DNA from: Desulfobacula sp.
Lineage (GTDB): Bacteria > Desulfobacterota > Desulfobacteria > Desulfobacterales > Desulfobacteraceae
DNA: 64,000 nt
Assembly (NCBI RefSeq): GCF_030145145.1
Contig: NZ_JAQYWD010000030.1
Location: forward strand, 1 to 64,000
Reading direction: 5' to 3'
Of this stretch, positions 1-8,940 are shown piece by piece; the first letter of the stretch is position 1, and each line of letters begins with the position of its first letter. Under the pieces are notes generated by a model. That model was not told the DNA's origin. It did no database searches and was given only the letters and a program-made list of their open reading frames with translations. Position numbers and translations under genes: made by a program.

Positions 1-307
1 ATCCTTGCATCTGACCTATCCATAATACAGCAGGTGCTATCCTCCCATTTCTGCAATCCGGACACTTACCTGGTTTTCTGAATGTCTTCCTGTTTTTAAA
101 TTGAAATCCGCAATCCAAGCAATAATAGGGTTCCACATGTATTCTTTTTTTCTGTTGCCTGACTGATTTTTCTATGAAAGTCAGATGATGGTAAACATCT
201 TTTTCCATAATTCCAACCGACTGAGAAATATCTCTCGCCGTCAGGGGGCATTTTTCAAGACGACTTATAATTTTCTGCCTGATGGTTTGTTTTCTTTCAT
301 TACTCAT
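1..307 (-). CDS. Small HTH plus zinc-ribbon transcriptional regulator (partial)
   Basis: Reading leftward from an ATG at 307, the frame stays open to the window edge (about 102 residues). The N-terminal half (about residues 5-55) looks like a winged-helix domain with the phrase PLTARDISQSVGI followed by EKDVYHHL. The C-terminal half has two Cys-x2-Cys pairs, CLDC and CPDC, separated by a basic stretch, as in a rubredoxin-type zinc ribbon. This order matches the short predicted HTH/Zn-ribbon regulators (COG3357 type) common in sulfate reducers. The 3' end lies outside the window, so exact length is unknown. Target genes cannot be told; the neighbouring hydrolase gene at 375 has the same orientation and sits upstream of it, so the two might be co-transcribed. 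Confidence 0.7.
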   Translation of the reverse strand, partial: MSNERKQTIRQKIISRLEKCPLTARDISQSVGIMEKDVYHHLTFIEKSVRQQKKRIHVEPYYCLDCGFQFKNRKTFRKPGKCPDCRNGRIAPAVLWIGQMQG

Positions 308-374
308 GCTGAATGATCTTTTAATTTTGTCCGTAGCGGATTGTAATTAAAAATTTGAAGAATTATAGAGCGGG

Positions 375-1040
375 CTATAATAAGGGTTGATTAAGTCTCT
401 TGTGTTTTTCAATGTACTGTTTTACCCGGTGGTTTGGTTGAAAAATACCAAAATGGCCTTCACATAAAATATCTGCTTCCAAGTCCAGAAGTTTTTGCAT
501 TGACAACTGATAGTCCTGTAGGTCAGATAAAAAATTTTCATTGAAGGGGCCGTGTAAGTCTTGGCCAAACAATACCTTTTTCCCTTCTGATTCAACAAGA
601 ACAGATATCGAACCGGGTGTATGGCCAGGAGTATGGATGATCTGGAAATCGTAATTGCCGATTCTGAGGATAGTATCCGAGGTGAATTTTTGATACAATT
701 TGACCGGTTCATATCTTACTCCGTACCAAGATGCTGCTGTCCGCCCATCATGATTCGGCTTTTCAATTGGAGCGGCATCCAATTCATGGGCATAAAATTT
801 AATGCCGGACAATTCTCTACTTAACTGAGCGCAGATACCAATATGGTCAATATGACAATGGGTCAGGATACAATGCTGGATATTTTTAAACAGTATTCCA
901 TGAGAATTAATCTGTCTGATCATATCAAGATTCATGCCTGCATCGATTAGGACCAATCCTTCATCGCTTTGTGTATCTACCATATAAACAGAGCACTCAT
1001 TGTCACCCACATGATAAATATTTTTAATAATTTGTTTCAT
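375..1040 (-). CDS. MBL-fold metallo-hydrolase (glyoxalase II-like)
   Basis: A 221-residue metallo-beta-lactamase-fold protein. The metal motif HCHIDH at residues 61-66 supplies H61, H63, D65 and H66; a second histidine lies in HTPGHTPGS near residue 138, an Asp in FGQDLHG near 160, and a late histidine in CEGHFGIF near 195. These are the ligands of a dinuclear metal site. There is no signal peptide, so it is probably cytoplasmic. Length and motif spacing fit small stand-alone hydrolases of the glyoxalase II group, and the substrate (thioester or other) cannot be deduced. The ATG at 1040 is the first good start after the upstream stops. It is followed on the same strand by the HTH/Zn-ribbon gene, about 68 bases away. 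Confidence 0.85.
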   Translation of the reverse strand: MKQIIKNIYHVGDNECSVYMVDTQSDEGLVLIDAGMNLDMIRQINSHGILFKNIQHCILTHCHIDHIGICAQLSRELSGIKFYAHELDAAPIEKPNHDGRTAASWYGVRYEPVKLYQKFTSDTILRIGNYDFQIIHTPGHTPGSISVLVESEGKKVLFGQDLHGPFNENFLSDLQDYQLSMQKLLDLEADILCEGHFGIFQPNHRVKQYIEKHKRLNQPLL

Positions 1041-1625
1041 TTATAAACGAATAATAAATTTGTGATTTACAGTCAAGCAAGAAAAAATCCTGCCAAGATT
1101 CTGTTGATGTATACTTGCACTGAGCAACCCCGTTTGTCAGGAATATCCCAGTAAAGTATATTTTTGGTATTTGAAAGAATTCCAGCCCATGAATACTCTT
1201 AACACGTATTTGGCCCATAACAGGCCAATAGAGGGCTGCAACCGGAAAGGCTTACTGGTATCCGAAAAGGAGTCATTATTGATGATCAGCCTGGCATGGC
1301 GGGTCTGACTTCTTCAGCGGAGACAATCAGATAAGGTGTTTTGAACCAGGGTGAAAGAGCCATTGAAGCATCAAACCCCTGTATTCTCCACATCTCCATG
1401 AACCCAAATACTCTCTAAATGATCAATTTGATACCTGATCCGGGTCCTGCTTATCTGGTACATCTATTGGGGTTTGATACGGAGAAGCACCAAGCTGGAT
1501 TGACATTCCACGATAAAAAATCTAAGGCGGGCGATGCCCGCAACCCAATTCCCAGATGACATGAGCCGCCCAATTTGCTAAAGATGAAAGTATCCAAACA
1601 ACCATCAAGCAAAAGGAGGCGGCTC
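1041..1625. other. 585-base stretch without a convincing gene
   Basis: Short open frames on both strands here have no recognisable motif. The last part, about 1500-1625, leads into the mobile-type pseudogene and carries a small GC-rich hairpin (GCGGGCGATGCCCGC at about 1527) and a good ribosome binding site (AAAAGGAGG) just before the ATG at 1626. The stretch may include the left end of that element, but I could not define terminal repeats. Confidence 0.4.
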
Positions 1626-2804
1626 ATGAAATCATTTATAGATAGGTTTTCAAATTTGGTCAAGGGAACTATTTCCGGATTTGATCGGTGTATGGTCTTG
1701 TCTGGAAAGAGGGTCATCGTATCGTGCAGTGTATTGCGCTGAAGCCGGGTTCCCTCAGTTGAGACATTATCAAGTTCAATGCAAGCATTTATATTTTTAT
1801 TTTGATGACAGTGAATATGGTTTTATGAATATACGTCTTCAAACCTGGTTTCCCTATCATATTCAGATATGCCTCAATGGGCGGGAGTGGTTGCGCCGTG
1901 GCCTTGAACGAGAGGGAATAAATTTCTCTGTTCATGGTAACAAATTTCTCCATATTGTCGATTATCCAAAGGCCCAGCAATTACTTGATAGACAGCTCGA
2001 CACCCGTTTTAGCAAGCTGCTTAACAATTTTGCTCAAAAAATATTTCCCAGTATGAAGGATATTATGGGGCCATACCTTTCTTATTACTGGACGTTATGG
2101 CAAAGTGAATGGGCCACAGATTTTATTTTTGATACTCCTGCTTCTCTTAAATCAATCATGGATTCCCTATTACGCCATGCCCATATAACCGGGACAAGCA
2201 GTCGTGTTTTACGTTACCTTGATAGGCCCGTAACAAAATCAGGCCAACTGTATGCCAGATCCAAGGACACTGTTGTAACACGTATAACTGATTTTAATGA
2301 TGGCATCCGTCTCCGCCATTGGGTTGACCGGAATTCTGTGAAAATCTACAATGAACAAAATAATCTCCGAGTGGAAACAACCATTAATGATCCCGGAAAA
2401 TTCAAAGTGTTTCGTCATAAACAAGGGCAAGATAAAAATGAACCCAAACAACGCCTTCCCATGCGTAAGGGCGTAATGGATACTCCCTTGCGGGCAGCAG
2501 TCTCCCAAGATGTTAATAACCGTTTAATGGAGGACTTGGTAACCCTACAGGAAAAAACTCCGATTCGTGATCTCTTGGATGGGCTGATTGTTCCTATCAT
2601 TAAAAAGGGTCGCAATTTTCGGGTCAGGGCTTACGGATAAACAATTGTCAGCAAAAGTCAGTCGTCATCTGAAACTGCTCAGGGTTCACGGGATTATCCG
2701 CAAACTACCAAGACAGAACAGATACCAAGTGACAATTAAAGGAATGAAATTGGCAAATACTTTAAGCGCATTATTGGCTGCATCTACCGAAAATCTCATT
2801 AAAT
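1626..2804 (+). pseudogene. Degraded mobile-type hypothetical gene with internal deletions
   Basis: An ATG at 1626 with an AAAAGGAGG ribosome binding site opens a peptide MKSFIDRFSNLVKGTISGFD. The sense then jumps at about 1682 to another frame that runs to 2640 and begins with GVWSCLERGSSYRAVYC. I recall, without having searched, a family of about 450-residue hypothetical proteins in Desulfobacterales genomes in which these two parts are separated by roughly 100 residues, so an internal deletion with loss of frame is likely. After the stop at 2640 the C-terminal winged-helix-like part (SRHLKLLRVHGIIRKLPRQNRYQVTIKG) continues in the frame of the next entry, implying a second lesion near 2590-2650. 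Tyr- and Trp-rich stretches such as LYFYFDDSEYGF are typical of that family. The gene is not functional as written. Confidence 0.55.
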
Positions 2805-3715
2805 TTAAACTGGGCAAAGTCTGCCCCTATCTTGAGAGTGCAGACATGATTGTCGGAGAAAACACCTGTGATGGCAAGAAAAAAGCCTATGAATCTCTGG
2901 GGCATCTGGTTGAAAACCTCTACGTCATGGACCTGCCTCAAATGAAATCAGGTCAGGGGCGCGATCTCCTCAGGAATGAGTATGACCGGTTTAAAAATGC
3001 AGTTGAAAAACTTACCGGTGTTGCCATCACCGCAGATTCTCTTAAGGATGCGGTTAATGTGGTTAATGCCAAACGCTCGGCCCTCCACAGGCTTTCCATG
3101 CTTCGAAAGGCTGATCCGGTGCCTATTTCCGGACTGGATGCCCTTCTGGCAAATCAGGTTTTCTTTTATGACAATCCCGCCCGGTTTACAGAGTCGGTAA
3201 ATAAAATCTGTGAGGAACTGGAAAAAAGAATAGCCAAAAAACAGGGTGTTGCCCGGGAAAAGACTCCCAGAATTCTATTGTCCGGCTGCCCCATGGCTGT
3301 ACCCAACTGGAAACTGCCGTGGATCATTGAAACATCCGGCGCTGTGATCGTGGGTGAAGAGTCCTGCGTAGGAGAACGGGGTGTCAGGAACCTTACTGAG
3401 GATTCAGGGACCACTGTCGATAAGTTAATGGATGCGATAACCGACAGGTATTTTAGAATGGATTGTGCTATTTTTACACCCAATGAAGACCGGCTCAACC
3501 ATATCGTGGAGATGGCTGATACCTATAAGGCTGACGGGGTTATCCATTATGGCTTGCAATTTTGTCAGCCATATATCATGGAATCCATTCCGGTTGAAAA
3601 AGCCCTGGAAGAAAAGGACATCCCCTGCCTGCGCGTTGAAACCGATTATGGAATGGAGGATGTGGGCCAGGTCAAAACAAGGGTGGAAGCTTTTATTGAA
3701 CTGATCAAAGTCTGA
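2588..3715 (+). pseudogene. Chimeric ORF: element C-terminus fused to a truncated 2-hydroxyacyl-CoA dehydratase subunit (HgdB/BcrC type)
   Basis: The first about 72 codons are the winged-helix tail of the upstream mobile-type gene. From about 2805 the sequence becomes a 2-hydroxyacyl-CoA dehydratase / benzoyl-CoA reductase type subunit: KVCPYLESADMIVGENTCDGK (in part) with cluster-type cysteines, then ILLSGCPMAVPNWKLPWII, the Glu-Glu-Ser-Cys segment VGEESCVGERG, and the late HYGLQFCQPYIMES motif. That is the normal order from about residue 90 to the end of an approximately 380-residue family member, so the N-terminal 80-100 residues are gone and replaced by element sequence. The enzyme family removes water from 2-hydroxyacyl-CoA using a [4Fe-4S] cluster and needs an ATP-driven activase, whose broken gene follows 25 bases downstream. 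Function is unlikely. Confidence 0.7.
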
Positions 3716-3740
3716 TAAAGGGTTTAAGAGATAAAAATTT

Positions 3741-4509
3741 ATGAAATACGCTGGAATTGATATTGGTTCAAGGACCATTGAACTTGTGGTCGTAAAAGGC
3801 GGTCGGATAATTGAAAGCCGCCAGACCGATACCGGATTTGACCCGATCACGAAAGCTAGAAGAATACTGGATGGGGTTGATTATGACAAAATTATGGCAA
3901 CCGGATATGGCCGCAATTTGTTTGAAATTGTTTTTGATGATGCGAAAACCGTAACGGAAATTAAAGCCCATGCAAAGGGGGTCCGCTCTTTTTTCAGGAT
4001 GCCCGGACCATACTGGATATCGGGGGACAGGACAGCAAAGCCATTGCTCTAAATGAAAACGGACGGGTTCAAAAATTCGAAATGAATGATCGCTGTGCAG
4101 CCGGTACCGGCAAGTTTTTAGAAATTATGGCAAAAAATCTTGGATTTCCATTGACCAGTTCGGTCCAGCAGCTCTTGAGGCCAGGAAAGATTTGAGTATA
4201 AACAGCATGTGTACGGTATTTGCAGAATCCGAAGTGACATCTTTGATTGCAAAAGGGGCCAATCGGAAAGAAATTGCCCGGGGGCTGCATCTCAGTGTTG
4301 TCAAACGGGCAGCAGGAATGATCAACAGAGTATCGTCAACTGGACCGATTGTTTTTTCCGGCGGTGTGGCAAAGAATCCCTGTATCCGGGAATTGATTTC
4401 TCAAACCCTTAACCGGGAAATTTTTGTCCATGAAAATCCACAGATGATTGGCGCTTTAGGTGCGGCCTTGATTCTTGAGGAAGAAACCCATGTGAATTCA
4501 GCAAAATGA
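3741..4509 (+). pseudogene. 2-hydroxyacyl-CoA dehydratase activase (BadF/HgdC ASKHA ATPase) with two frameshifts
   Basis: The start MKYAGIDIGSRTIELVVVKGG is the phosphate-1 loop of the ASKHA ATPases that inject electrons into 2-hydroxyacyl-CoA dehydratases. Homology stays in frame to about 3990, continues in the next frame as RTILDIGGQDSKAIALNENG and NDRCAAGTGKFLEIM, and from about 4150 moves to a third frame as INSMCTVFAESEVTSLIAKG, ending with VFSGGVAKNPCIRELI at 4509. Each shift is explained by loss of one base: a T in the T-run near 3990 and a G in a GG pair near 4155. The two cluster cysteines (CAAGTG and MCTVFAES) are both still present. The total span of about 256 codons equals a normal activase. 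Either this is recent decay matching its broken partner upstream, or both are homopolymer sequencing errors. Confidence 0.8.
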
Positions 4510-4895
4510 TTCAACATATCAAATATCATCCCCGGTTTCACAAACAGTGTGAAAAACTTAAACGCTCAAACGACAAAGCAAGCAAGGCTGTGGAAAATGC
4601 CTTGGACATCATTTTGGCTTTCAAAAAACATAGAAAAAATTTCAATACCATGGGAGCACTTAGCCATTCCGGTGAGTTGAGGTTGAAAGACGGTATAAAA
4701 TACCGGCTTGGCAATGGTTATCGGCTTGTGCTTTCCATAAGAAAAGAGTGTCTTTTTGTTCTTTGCATCGGCTCCCATGACCAATGTGACAAATGGCTTG
4801 AAAAAAACAGAGGAGAAGAAGTGTTCAGTTTTTCATTGCAGGAAAAAGTCCTGATGAAAAACCTGAAAAAAAAGAAATCTCAACATACACCTTGA
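4506..4895 (+). CDS. RelE/ParE-like small protein
   Basis: A 129-residue protein whose start ATGA overlaps the stop of the activase pseudogene by four bases. Residues about 1-100 show the RelE-superfamily style: a positively charged N-terminal helix (HPRFHKQCEKLKRSNDKASK), then strands with GELRLKDGIKYRLGNGYRLV and LFVLCIGSHDQCDKWLEKN. The short Gly-Tyr-Arg-Leu strand and the late Gly-Ser-His match the general fold of mRNA-interferase-like proteins, but no antitoxin gene lies next to it, so a toxin role is not supported. The last 25 residues are very Lys-rich and may be a frame change. Bases 4900-4990 encode, in another frame, a coding-looking Cys-rich peptide (NCLFCLYCEKELTKEPES), suggesting the true C-terminus was once longer. 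Confidence 0.55.
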   Translation: MIQHIKYHPRFHKQCEKLKRSNDKASKAVENALDIILAFKKHRKNFNTMGALSHSGELRLKDGIKYRLGNGYRLVLSIRKECLFVLCIGSHDQCDKWLEKNRGEEVFSFSLQEKVLMKNLKKKKSQHTP

Positions 4896-5037
4896 TAAAA
4901 ATGGGGTCCCACACTGGAGCCGCAACTGTCTTTTCTGCTTGTATTGTGAAAAGGAGCTGACCAAAGAACCGGAATCGGTAATTTTAATCATGATTCCCAG
5001 GTTTTTTCTTTAACTCTCTGGATTGGGTATGTTGAGT

Positions 5038-5544
5038 CTACATTTTCAGGCTGTTTTTATGTTCAATCATCCGGACAAAACCGGTGACAAGCTGGTCAAT
5101 TATACCGTCATGGTTTCCAATAAATAAAGACCTTGCAAATGTCGAACTCATCCTCATCCATAGCTTGGTGGGGAAAACATTCCAGATAAGATTAATATTG
5201 GTATTGTCATCAGATCCCAGGAAATGACAAATCCCCTCGCCACGAAGATCACCCGTCACATTGAAGGATAAAAACGAATACGGGGCAATATCCTTTATGA
5301 TGGCATCAAAACTGATGCTATAGGAAAGCGTTCCTTTCCAGACGGATCTGATATGGTTTCCTTTTTTGGGGTGATCAAATTGGCCCATCGGTTCAATCTT
5401 TTCCAGGGCATCACACCAGGCAGGCCAGTTCTTATAGTTTAACAACTCATTCCAGGACTGTTCCAAAGGGGCATCAATATTCCAGCAGTTATCAAAGCTG
5501 TAATAATTTTTTTTGTCTATAAAATCATTTAAAAGACTTATCAT
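5038..5544 (-). CDS. SRPBCC (START-like) domain protein
   Basis: A 168-residue soluble protein of the polyketide-cyclase/dehydrase-like SRPBCC fold. The opening segment IDAPLEQSWNELLNYKNWPAWCDALEKIE is the typical first strand plus two helices, followed by alternating strands such as GNHIRSVWKGTLSYSISF and a long C-terminal helix (about residues 140-165). These proteins form a deep hydrophobic pocket and bind lipids or aromatic ligands; no catalytic residues can be assigned. Its ATG overlaps the stop of the upstream exporter gene by four bases, so the two are translationally coupled, which suggests that it handles the same hydrophobic cargo. Confidence 0.75.
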   Translation of the reverse strand: MISLLNDFIDKKNYYSFDNCWNIDAPLEQSWNELLNYKNWPAWCDALEKIEPMGQFDHPKKGNHIRSVWKGTLSYSISFDAIIKDIAPYSFLSFNVTGDLRGEGICHFLGSDDNTNINLIWNVFPTKLWMRMSSTFARSLFIGNHDGIIDQLVTGFVRMIEHKNSLKM

Positions 5545-7853
5545 GAAACCGGTTCTCTTAATTTATGTGACAATAAATAATTTAAGGGTTTAAATGTCAG
5601 GACAATTGCCGGCATAAAGACAAGATCACCGATCAGTGCCATGATGGATGCAGAAGATATCAAAACCCCCAGGGAAAAAACATGGCTGAAAGATGAAAAA
5701 AGCAACCCCAAAACCGAGAAAAAAAGGACGGCTGTAGTGGAAACAAGCGCCCGGGAAGTTTTATGGTATGCTTTTTTTAAGCAGTCATGGATATTGCGGC
5801 CGGCTTTTGGAACACGCATTTCTCTTTTTAATTGGGTCAGGTAATGTATGGAATCATCAACAGATAAACCAAAAGAGATAACAGCTGCAAATATGGTCAA
5901 CGGGTCAAGCGGGATATGAAACCAGCCCATTATCCCGAATATGGTGATAAGGGGAAACAGGTTGGGTATCAGGCTCAGGATCCCAAGTACAATGGATCTA
6001 AGCTGGATCATCATTAGTATCGTAATAACAAAAAGGGCGAATATAAGTGTTCTCACCTGGGAAGAAACCAGGTCCGCGGTCTGGGATCGCAACAGGATTA
6101 ACTGTCCGGACAAGGTAACTTCGGCTTTTTTTGAAAAGATCTGTTCCGCTTCTTTCTTTACCTTCCCGAGGATGATTTCGACCTGATCTGATGTCCGGCT
6201 TTGAATATGGACAATGATCCTTATTTTTTTTGAAATCGGATTGTAATAGGATCGCAATATATTATTCCCACGGCTTTGCGCCTGGATATAATCAAAGGCT
6301 TTTTCAGGGTTGATTCCTCCAGGGGAAAATTTGAGGGCCATCCTGAAAACAAGCGGTGTCAAGGATTCAACGCCCTGGATACCCGGGATGGATTTAATGT
6401 TTTTCTCGTATTGGATGAGGTCATACCAGAATCCTCTTGTTTTAAAATTGTCATCCACTGATTGCAGGATGACTGAAAAAGAGGTGCCTGTGGATATGTG
6501 CTGCTCGATATACGCAAGATCCTTTGCTTCCGTGGTATTTTTTATGGTGGAAGTGGTCAAGTGCTTTACCATTTGAATGTCAGGAATTGCCCATGCCATG
6601 GTAATAATGAAGGCGATCCCCAGCCATACGGATAGCGCCGGTTTATTAAATCCTGTGATCAGACAGTGTTTAACAAACCGATCCAGAAAATCCTCATTTG
6701 TCTTAAAAAAATTAAATTTTTTGAAATTTAAAAGTTTTGGCAAAAAAAAAGCGGTTGTCACCAGTGTCAAAAAAAACGCCAGCATCACCCCCATAGAAAT
6801 GATGATTCCGGCTTGCCGAACCATTGGCACAGGACTCATCGTCAGGCCTAAAAATCCTGTAGATGTGGTAAGAGAGCACATGAAACAGGGGCGTAAAACC
6901 GTTTGGAATGTCTTTACCAGGGCCCTGCCCGTTGGTTCTATTTTCAGTAATTGAAAATAGGCTGAAACGATATGAAAAACCGTTGTTGTTGAAACCACAA
7001 GAATAAATCCAAAACTCAAACTTGTGGCAAGATTCAGATCAATACCAAAAATCCCCATGATCCCCAGAATCCATACCAGGGAAATTAAACTTGTCAGCAT
7101 GACCATCACAGCGGTCCACGGGGTTTTAAAAAGATAAAAAGCGATCAAGCTACCGAACAATAACCCAATGGATCCGAAGATAAGTGCACTTTCCAGATTG
7201 TACCGCTCAAATGCAGCGCGCAGGACAGGAATGCCTGTGGCATAGCAGTGAGGATGTTCAGGAAAATGCATTATCAGGATTTGTTTCATGTGTTTGAGCT
7301 GCTTTTCCAGTTGGAATCCGTTCAAATTTTCATTGTTAATTTTGACAATGACCGCTAGGGTTTTCATATCATCGGAAACCAGACGGCCAAACCCTGGAAT
7401 GATTTGACGTGCTTTGGCAAGATATTTATCATCCCAGAAATCAGAATCGCTGATAATTTTTATAAAATCAGATGATGCCATGGCGCCAAGATCGATCACC
7501 TCTATAATAGTGTCCATGGCTGAAAGTTCCTGATGAATTTTTTTAAACCTTTTTTCCAATTCAGGATCAGAAATGTTAAGGCTGTTTTTAATGGCCAACA
7601 TGACATAATCATCTGTTCCAAAGGATTCAACAAATGCCAGGTAGTCCGTGTAATTTTCAGCGGCATCCGTCGTGAAAGAAACACCTGAGGCATCAATTCT
7701 TACCAGGGATGCGGGTACAATCAATAACAGGGAGAGTATCATCGTGCATCCCATAAGCAGTGTCCGGTTTTGTACCAGGTTTTCTGAAACTTGGCCTGAC
7801 GAGATATGAAATACGGTTAAGCGGTGCAGAAAATTTTGAAGTTTTTTGATCAT
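5541..7853 (-). CDS. RND/MMPL-superfamily exporter
   Basis: A 770-residue inner-membrane protein with the internally duplicated layout of RND permeases: one transmembrane helix (about residues 30-52), a large periplasmic loop (to about 225), five helices (about 225-360), then a helix near 408-425, a second periplasmic loop, and five more helices (about 600-760). The sterol-sensing/MMPL-type helix patterns FGSLIAFYLF and VISFGLSVDDSIHYLTQLKRE are seen; the Asp-Asp in the second is the proton-relay position of this group. Its size fits the COG1033-type predicted exporters, which lack the long docking loops of AcrB. Likely proton-driven export or lipid transfer. It is followed by the coupled SRPBCC gene. 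No membrane-fusion or outer-membrane partner is adjacent. Confidence 0.85.
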   Translation of the reverse strand: MIKKLQNFLHRLTVFHISSGQVSENLVQNRTLLMGCTMILSLLLIVPASLVRIDASGVSFTTDAAENYTDYLAFVESFGTDDYVMLAIKNSLNISDPELEKRFKKIHQELSAMDTIIEVIDLGAMASSDFIKIISDSDFWDDKYLAKARQIIPGFGRLVSDDMKTLAVIVKINNENLNGFQLEKQLKHMKQILIMHFPEHPHCYATGIPVLRAAFERYNLESALIFGSIGLLFGSLIAFYLFKTPWTAVMVMLTSLISLVWILGIMGIFGIDLNLATSLSFGFILVVSTTTVFHIVSAYFQLLKIEPTGRALVKTFQTVLRPCFMCSLTTSTGFLGLTMSPVPMVRQAGIIISMGVMLAFFLTLVTTAFFLPKLLNFKKFNFFKTNEDFLDRFVKHCLITGFNKPALSVWLGIAFIITMAWAIPDIQMVKHLTTSTIKNTTEAKDLAYIEQHISTGTSFSVILQSVDDNFKTRGFWYDLIQYEKNIKSIPGIQGVESLTPLVFRMALKFSPGGINPEKAFDYIQAQSRGNNILRSYYNPISKKIRIIVHIQSRTSDQVEIILGKVKKEAEQIFSKKAEVTLSGQLILLRSQTADLVSSQVRTLIFALFVITILMMIQLRSIVLGILSLIPNLFPLITIFGIMGWFHIPLDPLTIFAAVISFGLSVDDSIHYLTQLKREMRVPKAGRNIHDCLKKAYHKTSRALVSTTAVLFFSVLGLLFSSFSHVFSLGVLISSASIMALIGDLVFMPAIVLTFKPLNYLLSHKLREPVS

Positions 7854-7935
7854 TGAGGTTACAAGATCCGGTATTGATGGAATGTCGATATTTTAAATCG
7901 TTGGAAAGTTTACAAGTGGTGAAAACAGAATCTTG

Positions 7936-8499
7936 TTATTCCCCGAGCATACCTTTTTTAAGTTTCTTATCGGCAGGATTGGAAGACAGCCAGATGCCGA
8001 ACAGTGCTTTCTTAAAAGGCATTCCACTGATTGTATCTTTAAGAGTACCATTTTTAAAAACAGTTATTCCGCCACCCTTAGCATAAACCATTTCAAAAAC
8101 ATCACCTTTTTCTATTTTTTCTGAAAAACAGGCATTAAATGCATCTATCTCAACTTTTATCTCATCTGTTTTTCCGCCTGTTGATTTTTCAAACCCCTCG
8201 ATTGTGGATGCCATCATTTTTTCCGATGTGATCATTCCCGAAATAATTTCAAGCCTTATAGCCATATCTTTGTCAGCATTCATTATGGCTTCTGCATCAT
8301 TTGATTTTTCTTCCAGATATAGCATTCCAACATAAAGCTTTATAAACATTTTGGATCTGATTCCGGCACCATTAAGCATTAATTCCTGGTTCGCAGTTTT
8401 AAGACTATCTTCAATCATAACACCCGCGATCTCTTTTGACGCACCTGCCTCGGACACAAAGGCCAAAACACATAATACGAACACGATCCTTTTCAGCAT
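7936..8499 (-). CDS. Exported chalcone-isomerase-like protein
   Basis: 187 residues with a Sec signal peptide (MLKRIVFVLCVLAFVSEAGA, cleavage probably after about residue 20). The mature part follows the bacterial chalcone-isomerase-like family: early ELMLNGAGIRSKMFIKLYVGMLYLE, a middle MAIRLEIISGMITSEKM, and a late GGGITVFKNGTLKDTISGMPFKKALFGIWLS. In this family the protein is periplasmic and non-catalytic in most bacteria, probably binding fatty acids or other hydrophobic ligands. It precedes the exporter and SRPBCC genes on the same strand with an 82-base gap, so an envelope-lipid role shared by the three is a reasonable inference. Confidence 0.8.
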   Translation of the reverse strand: MLKRIVFVLCVLAFVSEAGASKEIAGVMIEDSLKTANQELMLNGAGIRSKMFIKLYVGMLYLEEKSNDAEAIMNADKDMAIRLEIISGMITSEKMMASTIEGFEKSTGGKTDEIKVEIDAFNACFSEKIEKGDVFEMVYAKGGGITVFKNGTLKDTISGMPFKKALFGIWLSSNPADKKLKKGMLGE

Positions 8500-8858
8500 T
8501 GCATAAGCTCCTTTATTAAATAGTTACTCAACTTTCGGTGTTGGCAATTTACATGGGATGCCCGAAAGTTGATATAGGTATTAACCTGACCGTCTTGGAT
8601 GGCCAATGAAGATTTCTCAATACAAATTTTATTGACAACCATATCAAATCAGGGTGTGCGGTTTAGCTCTCAAACATATACAAACTGCTTACAGATGGGT
8701 CAAGAAATTCTTTTTTTGCACAGACAATCTGGCACAGGGATAATTACTGAACCTGGCCCTATAATCATGGAAAATTCCGGCCGTCACCGATGATACCGCC
8801 AATTGCTCCGGCACTGGGTCTCTGTTTCCCGGACCTCTTTTTCTGTTCATTTTTTTTC
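8500..8858. other. Intergenic stretch between divergent genes, nothing recognised
   Basis: About 360 bases between the start of the chalcone-isomerase-like gene (minus strand) and the promoter of the IclR gene (plus strand). A 64-codon open frame near 8600-8790 has no recognisable motif, no good ribosome binding site and an odd composition, so I do not call it. AT-rich tracts near 8620-8640 may contain the minus-strand promoter. Confidence 0.4.
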
Positions 8859-8888
8859 TTGACATGACATTGGTTTTTTATCTATTAT
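8859..8888 (+). promoter_or_regulatory. Sigma-70-type promoter of the IclR-led operon
   Basis: A perfect -35 TTGACA (8859-8864), an 18-base spacer and a -10 TATTAT (8883-8888). Transcription would start near 8895, about 45 bases before the IclR start codon. No other promoter is visible before the molybdoenzyme genes, which follow without a gap, so this promoter may serve the entire set to 15331. Confidence 0.7.
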
Positions 8889-8890
8889 GC

Positions 8891-8914
8891 AGAACGTTGT
8901 TCTATATACAGAAC
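8891..8914 (+). promoter_or_regulatory. Palindromic operator overlapping the transcription start
   Basis: AGAAC-GTT-GTTCT at 8891-8903 is a perfect 5-3-5 inverted repeat directly after the -10 box, and a further AGAAC half-site follows at 8910-8914. Its position over the expected start site suits a repressor, and the first downstream gene encodes an IclR-family regulator, so autoregulation is the simplest reading. Confidence 0.6.
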
Positions 8915-8940
8915 TATTTATAATAAAAAGGATGACCTGA

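Noticed and set aside
8599-8793. 64-codon open frame upstream of the IclR gene
   Set aside because: No ribosome binding site, no recognisable motif, lies in the control region.
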